Assembly: GCA_027488905.1 (NCBI GenBank)
Contig: JAIYAT010000034.1
Span: 62,001-126,000, forward strand
DNA: 64,000 nt
From: Bacteroidota bacterium
Lineage (GTDB): Bacteria; Bacteroidota; Bacteroidia; UKL13-3
Direction of reading: 5' to 3'
In this document: piece after piece, positions 9,173-19,217 of the stretch
How the letters are laid out: the number at the start of each line of letters is the position of its first letter
Numbering within the stretch: position 1 is the stretch's first letter
Notes under the pieces: model-generated
The model's database searches: none
Told to the model about the DNA's origin: nothing
What the model saw: only the letters and a program-made list of their open reading frames with translations
Position numbers and translations under genes: made by a program

Positions 9173-10312
9173 ATGAAAAATAATTATAAAATTCTTGCTT
9201 TAGCAACGCTTGTTTCCCTTGCTGTGGCATGTGGCGGCGGCAATCAACTTGAAAAAAAGAAATCAGAACTTGAAAAATTAAAGGCACAACAAGCCGAATT
9301 AACTTCAAAAATTAAAACAATTGAAGAAGAAATTACAGCTATTGGAGACACAAGTGCCAACCCGAATGAGAAATTTAAATTTGTAAGAACCACACCAATT
9401 GCCAAAACTGAATTTCTACATTTTATAGATGTGCAAGGAAGGTTAGATGGCGACCAAAACACTTTAATTAGTGCAAGAGCAATGGCACCTGTTACCAAGG
9501 TGTATGTTAAATCTGGCGCTAACGTTAAAAAAGACCAAGTACTTGCAGAACTAGATGCAGAAATTGTACAACGTCAAATTGATGATTTAAAAACTAACTT
9601 GAATTTTGTTACAGATGTTTTTAACAAACAAAAAGCACTTTGGGACAAACAAGTAGGTTCAGAAATACAATACTTAACGGCTAAAACAAATAAAGAAAGC
9701 TTAGAACAAAAGCTTGCAACTTTATATGAAAACCTAGACATGTATAAAATTAAGTCTCCAATTAATGGAACAGTTGACGAAGTATTCTTGAAAATTGGAG
9801 GAAATGTAGCACCTGGCGTTCCATGCTTTAGGGTGGTTAACTTTAATGACCTAAAAGCAAAAGCTGATGTTGCAGAAACCTACGCAAGTCTTATCAAGCA
9901 AGGCAATGAAGCCCTTTTAGTGTTCCCAGACTTAAACAATAAAACAGTTAAGTCGAATGTTAGTTTCACTTCAAGGGTGATTAACCAAATGACAAGAACT
10001 TTCACCATTGAAGCGCCAATTCCTTCCTCTTCAGATATGCTACCTAACATGATTTGTATCTTTAAAGTAGTGGATTACAAATCTGCAAAAGCAGTTGTTA
10101 TACCAGTAAATACCGTACAAAAGAACGAAACCGAAAGTTATGTAATGGTTTCGGTTCAAAAAGAAGGAAAAACAGTTGCAGAAAAACGTTTAGTAACACT
10201 CGGAAGAATTTACAACGACAAAGCAGAAATCGTTGCTGGTTTAAACGAGGGCGATCTACTGATTACTGCTGGTTACATTGACCTCAATAACAACGAATTG
10301 ATTCGCGAATAA
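9173..10312 (+). CDS. RND efflux periplasmic adaptor (membrane-fusion protein), lipoprotein
   Basis: A 379-residue adaptor. The N-terminal lipoprotein signal has lipobox LAVAC (Cys about residue 20). A short charged coiled coil (about 24-55) is an addition to the usual layout. The body shows the biotin-lipoyl halves (MAPVTKVYVKSGANVKKDQVL and KIKSPINGTVDEVFLKIGG) around a helical hairpin, then beta-barrel and membrane-proximal domains. It links the RND permease to the TolC-like channel. It sits in the middle of a four-gene operon. Confidence 0.93.
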   Translation: MKNNYKILALATLVSLAVACGGGNQLEKKKSELEKLKAQQAELTSKIKTIEEEITAIGDTSANPNEKFKFVRTTPIAKTEFLHFIDVQGRLDGDQNTLISARAMAPVTKVYVKSGANVKKDQVLAELDAEIVQRQIDDLKTNLNFVTDVFNKQKALWDKQVGSEIQYLTAKTNKESLEQKLATLYENLDMYKIKSPINGTVDEVFLKIGGNVAPGVPCFRVVNFNDLKAKADVAETYASLIKQGNEALLVFPDLNNKTVKSNVSFTSRVINQMTRTFTIEAPIPSSSDMLPNMICIFKVVDYKSAKAVVIPVNTVQKNETESYVMVSVQKEGKTVAEKRLVTLGRIYNDKAEIVAGLNEGDLLITAGYIDLNNNELIRE

Positions 10313-10344
10313 TTTCGCCTTTAAAAAACCTAACCAAACAAGGT

Positions 10345-13300
10345 ATGAAAGATAAGTTTAAAGAATTTTTTGCTTCGAGCTGGTCTATTAACAATAAGAC
10401 TAGTATATATATTATGACCATCATTATCACCCTAGCGGGATTGATGAGTTATAATAACCTACCTAAGGAACAATTTCCAGAAGTAGTATTTCCGCAGATT
10501 TTAGTGAATACTATTTATGCTGGAACTTCTCCTAACGACATAGAGAATTTGGTTACAAAACACATTGAAAAGCAGGTAAAATCTATCAATGGTGTTAAGA
10601 AAGTAACCAGTTCATCAATACAAGATTTTAGCATGATTAACATCGAGTTTAACACTGATGTGCAAGTGCCTGTTGCAAAGCAAAGGGTAAAAGATGCCGT
10701 TGATAAAGCTAAAAAAGACTTACCAAATGACCTTACTAGAGAGCCAGAAGTTATTGATATAGATGTATCTCAAATTCCAATTATGAATGTACATATTTCG
10801 GGAGATTATCCTTTGGATAAACTTAAGGATTATGCAGATTTACTAAAAGATAGGATTGAGGGCTTAAAGGAAATTACCCGTTGTGACATTGTTGGTGCAT
10901 TAGAACGTGAAATACAAATTGATGTAGACATGTATAAAATGCAGTCGGCTGATATCACCATGGGAGACATCACGAATGCTGTAAAATATGAAAACATGAC
11001 CATTAGTGGTGGTCAAATAAAAATGGATGGTGTCAAGCGTAATATCAATGTTGTAGGGCAGTTTACAGACCCCAATAAAATTGGAGACATTATTATTCGT
11101 TCTGGAAGCGGTGCTACAATATATTTAAAAGACATTGCTACAATAACAGATGGATTTAAAGAAAAAGAAAGTTATGCGCGCCTTGACCACAAGAATGTTG
11201 TATCGTTAAATGTTATCAAGAAAAGCGGACAAAACCTTATTGATGCCTCAGATAAGATTAAAGAGATTGTTGAGGACATGCAAAAGAATCAGTTACCTGA
11301 AGGCTTAAAAGTAACAATAACAGGAGACCAAAGTGATAAAACAAGGGTTACGCTAGACGACCTTATCAATACAATTATTATTGGGTTTGTATTGGTTACA
11401 TTGATTTTAATGTTTTTCATGGGAACAACCAATGCAATTTTCGTAGCACTTTCTGTTCCTTTATCTATGTTTATTGCTTTCTTAATCATGCCAAGCCTAG
11501 GATTTACCTTGAACATGATTGTTTTATTCTCCTTCCTTTTGGCATTAGGAATTGTAGTGGATGATGCAATTGTGGTGATAGAAAATACCCACAGGATTTT
11601 TGACAATGGTAAAGTACCGATTGTTAGAGCCGCAAAAATGGCTGCTGGTGAAGTATTCTTGCCAGTATTATCGGGTACCTTAACCACTTTAGCACCATTT
11701 ATTCCATTGGCCTTTTGGAAAGGAGTTATTGGTAAATTTATGTTCTATTTACCTATTACACTTATCGTAACCCTCTTAGCTTCACTCCTTGTTGCATACA
11801 TTATCAATCCAGTTTTTGCGGTAGACTTTATGAAGCCTCACAACAATGACGATAATCATAAGCAACGTTTCAATAAAGGCTTCAAAATTACAAGTGTAGT
11901 ATTTGCTGTAATAGCACTCCTTTCTTTCTTAGCAGGCAATGTTGGCTTGGGAACCTTCTCTTTAACTTTATATGGTTTATACTGTTTGAACCGATTTGTA
12001 CTTTACAAAATGATTCAAAAATTCCAAGAAAAAACTTGGCCTAACATACAAGAAAAATATAAAAATGCAATTGAATGGGCTTTGCATAAAAACAGACCAA
12101 TCTATATTCTAATTAGTACCATTGGATTGTTAATCTTTTCAATAGTGTTAACAGCAATTAGACAACCTAAAGTTGAATTTTTCCCAAAAGGTGATCCAAA
12201 CTTTGTTTATACTTATATTGCTTTACCTATTGGCACAGACCAAACTTATACAGATTCAATCACCAGGATTATTGAGGATAGAATTTTTGAAGTAGTAGGT
12301 GATTCTAATCCAATTGTTGAATCTATTATTTCCAATGTTGCCGTGGGTGCAAGTAACCCGCAAAGTTTCGACTTTAGTACAGCGCCACATCTGGGAAAAG
12401 TTTCTGTTGCTTTTGTTCCTTTTGGAGAAAGAAACGGAAAATCAACAGTGGTTTACCTTGATCAAATTAGAAGTGCAATTAAAGGAATTCCTGGGGCAGA
12501 AATTACCGTTGAGCAAGAAGAGGGCGGTCCACCTACAGGAAAACCAATTAATATTGAAATTACTGGAGACGACTTTAATGAATTAACTGCCACATCAAAA
12601 GATGTAAAGCGATATTTAGACTCATTAGGAATTCCAGGTATTGAAGAATTAAAATCTGATTTACAAGCAAACAAGCCAGAAATTATTGTTGAAATAGACA
12701 GAGAAAGAGCCAATAGAGAAGGTATTTCTACAGCAATTATTGGCAAAGAAATGAGAGATGCAATTTTCGGTGCAGAGGTTTCTAAGTTCAAAGATGCAAA
12801 GGATGATTATCCAATTCAATTAAGATATGCCTTTGACCAAAGAAACAATATCAATTCGTTAATGAACTTAAAAATTACTTTCCGTGACATGAATATGGGA
12901 GGTGTAATAAGACAGGTGCCACTTTCTTCTGTAGCCACCATCAAATACGGTAATACTTTTGGAGGTATCAAACGTAAAAACCAAAAGCGCATGGTTACTA
13001 TTTCTTCCAATGTGTTAAGTGGCTATAACGCCAATGAAATTGTTGGGAAGATTAAAAAATCTTTAGACAGCTATCCATTACCAGACGGTGTAATTGCAAC
13101 CATGACAGGAGAACAAGAAGAGCAAGCAGAGACTGGGGCCTTCCTAGGAGGCGCTATGTTGGTTTCATTTGGTTTGATTTTCCTAATTTTGGTAACGCAA
13201 TTCAATTCTGTATCAAAACCTCTAATTATTTTTGTAGAAATTTTCTTCTCAATCATTGGAGTTTTACTTGGATTATCAATTTTTAATATGACAATTTCAG

Positions 13301-13725
13301 TAGTTATGACAGGTGTTGGTGTCATAGCCTTGGCAGGTATTGTAGTGCGAAATGGTATCCTTTTAGTTGAATTTACTGACCTATTAATGGAGCAAGGAAT
13401 GGAATATAGAGCTGCAATTATTGAGGCTGGAAAAACCCGTATGACCCCAGTAATCCTAACAGCCTCAGCTACTATACTTGGCTTAATTCCTCTGGCTGTG
13501 GGCTTAAATATTGATTTCGTTTCCCTCTTCACACACTTTGATCCACACATTCATTTTGGAGGTGACAATGTGGCATTTTGGGGGCCTTTAAGCTGGACAA
13601 TGATTTTTGGTTTAAGTTTTGCAACATTTTTAACTTTGATATTAGTTCCAGTTATGTTATATTTGTCAAACAATTTGAAAGTAAAGTTCAATATTCCTTT
13701 GGTTAAAAAACATAAGGAATCATAA
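10345..13725 (+). CDS. RND-family efflux permease
   Basis: A 1126-residue inner-membrane proton/substrate antiporter of the HAE1/AcrB class. The N-terminal helix is followed by the periplasmic pore domain. The TM4 region LGIVVDDAIVVIENTHRI has the paired Asp residues of the proton relay. The second half repeats the fold (MTGVGVIALAGIVVRNGILLVEF). It is longer than AcrB. Between TM6 and TM7 there is an extra segment of about 90 residues with two hydrophobic stretches (FKITSVVFAVIALLSFLAG and LGTFSLTLYGLYCL). It is the last gene of the TetR-controlled operon and is followed by a terminator. Confidence 0.95.
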   Translation: MKDKFKEFFASSWSINNKTSIYIMTIIITLAGLMSYNNLPKEQFPEVVFPQILVNTIYAGTSPNDIENLVTKHIEKQVKSINGVKKVTSSSIQDFSMINIEFNTDVQVPVAKQRVKDAVDKAKKDLPNDLTREPEVIDIDVSQIPIMNVHISGDYPLDKLKDYADLLKDRIEGLKEITRCDIVGALEREIQIDVDMYKMQSADITMGDITNAVKYENMTISGGQIKMDGVKRNINVVGQFTDPNKIGDIIIRSGSGATIYLKDIATITDGFKEKESYARLDHKNVVSLNVIKKSGQNLIDASDKIKEIVEDMQKNQLPEGLKVTITGDQSDKTRVTLDDLINTIIIGFVLVTLILMFFMGTTNAIFVALSVPLSMFIAFLIMPSLGFTLNMIVLFSFLLALGIVVDDAIVVIENTHRIFDNGKVPIVRAAKMAAGEVFLPVLSGTLTTLAPFIPLAFWKGVIGKFMFYLPITLIVTLLASLLVAYIINPVFAVDFMKPHNNDDNHKQRFNKGFKITSVVFAVIALLSFLAGNVGLGTFSLTLYGLYCLNRFVLYKMIQKFQEKTWPNIQEKYKNAIEWALHKNRPIYILISTIGLLIFSIVLTAIRQPKVEFFPKGDPNFVYTYIALPIGTDQTYTDSITRIIEDRIFEVVGDSNPIVESIISNVAVGASNPQSFDFSTAPHLGKVSVAFVPFGERNGKSTVVYLDQIRSAIKGIPGAEITVEQEEGGPPTGKPINIEITGDDFNELTATSKDVKRYLDSLGIPGIEELKSDLQANKPEIIVEIDRERANREGISTAIIGKEMRDAIFGAEVSKFKDAKDDYPIQLRYAFDQRNNINSLMNLKITFRDMNMGGVIRQVPLSSVATIKYGNTFGGIKRKNQKRMVTISSNVLSGYNANEIVGKIKKSLDSYPLPDGVIATMTGEQEEQAETGAFLGGAMLVSFGLIFLILVTQFNSVSKPLIIFVEIFFSIIGVLLGLSIFNMTISVVMTGVGVIALAGIVVRNGILLVEFTDLLMEQGMEYRAAIIEAGKTRMTPVILTASATILGLIPLAVGLNIDFVSLFTHFDPHIHFGGDNVAFWGPLSWTMIFGLSFATFLTLILVPVMLYLSNNLKVKFNIPLVKKHKES

Positions 13726-13778
13726 CTCAAGATAATTGCACCTAGGGGTAGAAGTGCAATTTGTTTCATAGGCTAAAG

Positions 13779-13812
13779 CGGGGGTCGGGTTAAACCGATT
13801 CCCGTTTTTTTT
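13779..13812 (+). terminator. Terminator of the RND efflux operon
   Basis: A GC-rich stem (CGGGGGTCGGGTT paired with AACCGATTCCCG, including G-T pairs) is followed directly by eight T residues, 54 bases after the permease stop. Confidence 0.85.
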
Positions 13813-13858
13813 GTGTATGCCATTGGCAATAACTATCTTCGCCCACCCATAAAAGTAA

Positions 13859-15496
<1,638 letters not shown>

Positions 15497-15499
15497 AAA

Positions 15500-15530
15500 A
15501 ACCCGGGTGGGGATTTTCCGGGTTAATTTT
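15500..15530 (+). terminator. Terminator after the ABC-F gene
   Basis: The stem AACCCGG (15500-15506) / CCGGGTT (15518-15524) with an 11-base loop, followed by AATTTTATTT. It lies right after the ABC-F stop. The remaining 170 bases to the LytTR gene hold nothing I recognise. Confidence 0.75.
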
Positions 15531-15703
15531 ATTTGCGACTGCAAAATACATCTCAAACAAGGGGCATTTCAGGCTTCAGCGGGTGCAATTTCGAGCCAGA
15601 AATTGTCTTATTTATTAAAAATCCTGCCAAAGATGACGAACTAAAACCATCACCAATCTGGAAACAAATAAGTGGTAGCTTTCAATGTTTGTATGGTTGT
15701 GTT

Positions 15704-16495
15704 TTATATAAATCCGGTTTCTTTTTCTAAGGCTTTTTGAAAGATTTCCTTTTTCCTACGAGAAACTTCCACTTCTGTACCATCAAGCATAACAACAATT
15801 CCACCCTCTCCTCTGATGTACCTTCTTATAAATTTTAAGTTTATCATGTGAGAATTATGAACCCTGCAAAATCCATAATCATTTAACAATTCTTCGAATT
15901 CCTTAAGTGTTTTGGAAACCACAACTGGTTTTGTGCCATCCTTAAAAAAGAAGCGGGTATAATTTGCATCTGACTCGCAGCGTACTATATCTTCTATTGG
16001 AATAAATAATGTCCCTTCTGAGGTAGGCAAAGACAATTTGAAATTTTGCTTATTTATGCTTTTTAAATTGTCTAATAAGTTTTCGATTTGCAACTGAGGT
16101 TGGTAAGAATTATGTTTTTTCTTTTCAAAAACGCGGGCAATTGCATCTGCAAGCTCTTCTGGGTCAACTGGTTTTAGAAGGTAATCAATAGCGCTAAATT
16201 TAATCGCTTTTATTGCGTAGGAGTTGTAAGCAGTGGTAAAAATAACATCAAAAGTTCGGTCTGGAATATCTGAAAGTAAATCAAAACCATTCTTAAAAGG
16301 CATTTCAATGTCTAACAATAATAAATCTGGTTTTAACTCAGAAATTAATTCCTTGGCTTCAATGGCATTGCTAGCCTCACCAATTAAAGTTATTTCTTCA
16401 AAGTTTTTTAAAATTGCTTTAAGCGCATTTCTTCCCCCAAGTTCATCTTCTACAATGATGGTGCGCAAAACTGTTTGTGCCATTACTTGATACAT
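15704..16495 (-). CDS. LytTR-family response regulator
   Basis: A 263-residue two-domain regulator. The N-terminal receiver domain has TIIVEDE, phosphoacceptor in LLLLDIEMP, Thr-Thr in FTTAY, and Lys in LLKPVDP. The C-terminal LytTR DNA-binding domain (about 155-255) has the typical VRCESDANYTRFFF and RVHNSHMINLKFI. Such regulators usually work with a LytS-like kinase, but none is adjacent. The start may be the internal Met at 16483 (MAQTVLR). Confidence 0.92.
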   Translation of the reverse strand: MYQVMAQTVLRTIIVEDELGGRNALKAILKNFEEITLIGEASNAIEAKELISELKPDLLLLDIEMPFKNGFDLLSDIPDRTFDVIFTTAYNSYAIKAIKFSAIDYLLKPVDPEELADAIARVFEKKKHNSYQPQLQIENLLDNLKSINKQNFKLSLPTSEGTLFIPIEDIVRCESDANYTRFFFKDGTKPVVVSKTLKEFEELLNDYGFCRVHNSHMINLKFIRRYIRGEGGIVVMLDGTEVEVSRRKKEIFQKALEKETGFI

Positions 16496-16591
16496 TTAAA
16501 TTATTTGCAAAAGGTATAAAAGAAGTTTGTTAAATGATATAATATCTTTTGCTCTTAAAAAACTTCAGCCTAATGTTGTTAATTTTACACC

Positions 16592-17419
16592 ATGCAAAAA
16601 TATATTTCTCTAAGTGTTACCTGCCCTTCAGAAACTTCTGAATTCTTAATGGCAGAGCTAGCTGCCATTGAGTTCGATTCATTTCTAGAAACAGAAATTG
16701 GCTTTGAAGCATGCATCGCACTTAATTTATTTGACAAATCTGTAACCCAAGAAATTCTGGAGAAATACCAGCTTGAGCCTAGCGATTATAAAACACAAGA
16801 AGTAGCGCAACAAAACTGGAATGCTATTTGGGAAAGCTCTTTTGAACCCGTTATTATCGAGGATAAACTTATCATTAGAGCTCCTTTTCATTTGCAAGAT
16901 TTGCATTTTGATCATGAACTAATTATTCAACCTAAAACTTCTTTTGGCACAGGCCATCACGAAACAACTGCAAGTATATTAACACAAATGTTAGCGATAG
17001 ATTTTAATGAAAAGAAGGTCTTTGATTATGGAAGCGGAACCGGAATTCTAGCGATTTTAGCAAAAAAATTAGGTGCAGCCTCTGTGGTTGCAAATGATAT
17101 TGATGATTGGGCTGCAGAAAACATCCAAGAAAATATTGGTTTGAACCAAGTTTCTAATATCACATTTATTCATGGTGATTTAAGCAAAGTTTCTGATTAT
17201 GATTTTGATATTATATTAGCAAACATCAATAGAAATGTTTTACAAGCCTCTATGTCTGATATGGCCGCACTCTTAAACAAAAACGGACAAATCATAATTA
17301 GCGGCTTCTATGAGTCTGACTTAATAATCCTGAAAGACAGCATTCTAGCTGCTGGATTGTTGGTTCAAACCTACCTTACCAAAAATAATTGGTGTGCAGC
17401 TATTTTAACTTTTAGTTGA
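16592..17419 (+). CDS. prmA: Ribosomal protein L11 methyltransferase
   Basis: A 275-residue class I SAM-dependent methyltransferase that methylates ribosomal protein L11. The N-terminal L11-recognition domain is followed by the linker PKTSFGTGHHETT, the family hallmark. The SAM-binding motif is FDYGSGTGILAI, and the catalytic-side motif is ILANINRNVL. The gene contains two copies of the dispersed 10-mer (17138 and 17362) in different frames. It is followed 23 bases later by the SRPBCC gene on the same strand. Confidence 0.95.
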   Translation: MQKYISLSVTCPSETSEFLMAELAAIEFDSFLETEIGFEACIALNLFDKSVTQEILEKYQLEPSDYKTQEVAQQNWNAIWESSFEPVIIEDKLIIRAPFHLQDLHFDHELIIQPKTSFGTGHHETTASILTQMLAIDFNEKKVFDYGSGTGILAILAKKLGAASVVANDIDDWAAENIQENIGLNQVSNITFIHGDLSKVSDYDFDIILANINRNVLQASMSDMAALLNKNGQIIISGFYESDLIILKDSILAAGLLVQTYLTKNNWCAAILTFS

Positions 17420-17442
17420 TATATTTACCAAAATTTTAACCC

Positions 17443-18468
17443 ATGAAAATTCTAAAATACATTGCATTTTCAATCCTAGGTTTGATTGGATTGCTGCTTA
17501 TTGTTTCATTCTTTTTACCAACAAAAACTCATGTAGAAAGAAGCATTGACATAAATGCTAATTCTAAGCATGTTTATAATTTAGTGAACAATTTTAAAGC
17601 TTGGAAACAGTGGAGTCCATGGCATAAAAAAGACACCAATTCTTTATATACTTATGCAGATATTTATGAAGGTAATGGTGCTTCATTTAGCTGGAAAAGC
17701 AAACATCCTGATGTTGGCAATGGTACCATGAAAATTGTCTCAAGTGTGCCAAATGAAAAGGTTGAAATAGAATTAACACTAAATGATTTTGGAGGCAGTC
17801 GTGCTGATTTTAACATGAAAGAAACCGATGGAATAGTGCACCTTACCTGGAATTTCGACTCAGACACTAAGGACCTTCCCTTTTATTGGGTGCCGATAAG
17901 CAAGCTTTTTGGACTTTTAATGGATGGTATGCTTGGGCCAGATTATGAGGCAGGATTAAAATCTATCAAAGAAATTGCTGAATCCAAAACCGATTTAGAA
18001 ATTGGAGGATTTGAGGCAGAAATAAGAAGCACCTCTCCCCTATTTTATATTGCCTTGCGCAACCAATTAAAGGAAGAAGAAATTGGGCCAAAGCTCGGAG
18101 AGAATTATGCCCTTTTATTAGACCTTATCAAACAACTTTCAGCCAAACAAACAGGAGCACCTTTTACCATTAATTATGCAGCTAAAGGCAAAGTTTATGA
18201 TATGGCAACTTGCCTAGGTGTAGAAAGTGAAATCACCGTTACACCTCCAGTTATTGCGGGAAAAATAGAGGCTGGCAAACAATTGGTCATCAAATATTAT
18301 GGTCCTTATGAAAAAATTGGGCCCTTGTATGGAGAAGGTTTTAAATACCTTATCGAAAATAATCTGAAAGCAGCAGGCGCTCCTATGGAGTTTTATATTA
18401 CAGACCCAATGCTAGAAAAAGACAATAATAAATGGCTTACAGAGCTTGTTTTCCCTATTAAAGACTAG
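17443..18468 (+). CDS. Membrane-anchored SRPBCC protein with GyrI-like effector-binding domain
   Basis: A 341-residue protein. One N-terminal membrane helix (about 5-25) is followed by an SRPBCC/polyketide-cyclase-like domain (about 30-170: ERSIDINANSKHVYNLVNNF, then WKQWSPWHKKD). The C-terminal GyrI-like/AraC effector-binding domain (about 185-341) contains YYGPYEKIGPLYGEGFKYL. Both domains bind small hydrophobic ligands in other proteins. No DNA-binding domain is present, so a sensing or stress role is only a guess. It overlaps the convergent metallo-hydrolase gene by 11 bases. Confidence 0.8.
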   Translation: MKILKYIAFSILGLIGLLLIVSFFLPTKTHVERSIDINANSKHVYNLVNNFKAWKQWSPWHKKDTNSLYTYADIYEGNGASFSWKSKHPDVGNGTMKIVSSVPNEKVEIELTLNDFGGSRADFNMKETDGIVHLTWNFDSDTKDLPFYWVPISKLFGLLMDGMLGPDYEAGLKSIKEIAESKTDLEIGGFEAEIRSTSPLFYIALRNQLKEEEIGPKLGENYALLLDLIKQLSAKQTGAPFTINYAAKGKVYDMATCLGVESEITVTPPVIAGKIEAGKQLVIKYYGPYEKIGPLYGEGFKYLIENNLKAAGAPMEFYITDPMLEKDNNKWLTELVFPIKD

Positions 18469-19114
18469 CCTGAAGGTTTCTTAGAAAAGGATTATTTCTT
18501 CTTTCTTCTCCGATGGAGGTTGGCTCGTTGTGACCTGCGTATACAATGGTTTCATCTGGTAAAACAAGCAATTGTTCTTTAATGCTATTGAGCAAAGTGC
18601 TAAGATTTCCATCAGGAAGATCTGTTCTGCCTATGCTTTGCTTGAATAAAACATCTCCTGCAAAAAGTTGAAGGCTGCCAGCATGAAAAAAGCTAAGGGA
18701 AGCGATGGAATGTCCTGGAGTAAACAACACCTCGAGGCTTGTTGCTCCAAAAGAAATTACCGTCCCAGCATTTAAAAAAACTAAATTTTCTGGTAACACT
18801 AGAGGCGAAATTCCAAACATGGCTGTCCATTTTTTGGTATCTGAATATGTTTTTAATTCATCTTTATGTAAATGCAAAGGCAAGTTGTATTTAGCCATTA
18901 CATAGTCATTTCCTAAGACGTGGTCGATGTGGCAATGCGTGTTTAACAACAATTCAGGCGTCAACTCATTTTTGGTAATAAACTCAGACAATTCAAGTCG
19001 CTCTTGAGATTTGTAGCAGCCTGGGTCAATGATAGCACAGGCTTTGGTTTGATCCCAAATCACATATGTGTTTTCTTGAAACTCATTAAATACAAAGCTT
19101 TTTACCTGCAACAT
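18458..19114 (-). CDS. MBL-fold metallo-hydrolase (glyoxalase II-like)
   Basis: A protein of about 218 residues with the metal-binding motif NTHCHIDHVLGN and further ligands in FTPGHSIASLSF, FAGDVLF, and YAGHNEP. This is the hydroxyacylglutathione-hydrolase-like family. I chose the start MLQVKSFVFNE at 19114. The frame stays open to 19243, but that would add a 43-residue hydrophobic tail atypical of the family and overlap the next gene on the opposite strand. Substrate is unknown. Confidence 0.88.
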   Translation of the reverse strand: MLQVKSFVFNEFQENTYVIWDQTKACAIIDPGCYKSQERLELSEFITKNELTPELLLNTHCHIDHVLGNDYVMAKYNLPLHLHKDELKTYSDTKKWTAMFGISPLVLPENLVFLNAGTVISFGATSLEVLFTPGHSIASLSFFHAGSLQLFAGDVLFKQSIGRTDLPDGNLSTLLNSIKEQLLVLPDETIVYAGHNEPTSIGEERRNNPFLRNLQASL

Positions 19115-19217
19115 ATCGTCATTTTTGTGGGACGAAAGTAAAAGAATTAATTCAAGTGCAATAATTAGAAATTTAATTTCCATAAGTGGTGATTTTACTG
19201 CATTTTTGAGGTAGCGC

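Noticed and set aside
13071-13550. 159-residue frame opposite the RND permease
   Set aside because: No family resemblance and lies fully inside a well-recognised gene.
15533-15730. 65-residue open frame between the ABC-F terminator and the LytTR gene
   Set aside because: It starts inside or right after the terminator, has no domain or codon bias, and overlaps the LytTR 3' end.
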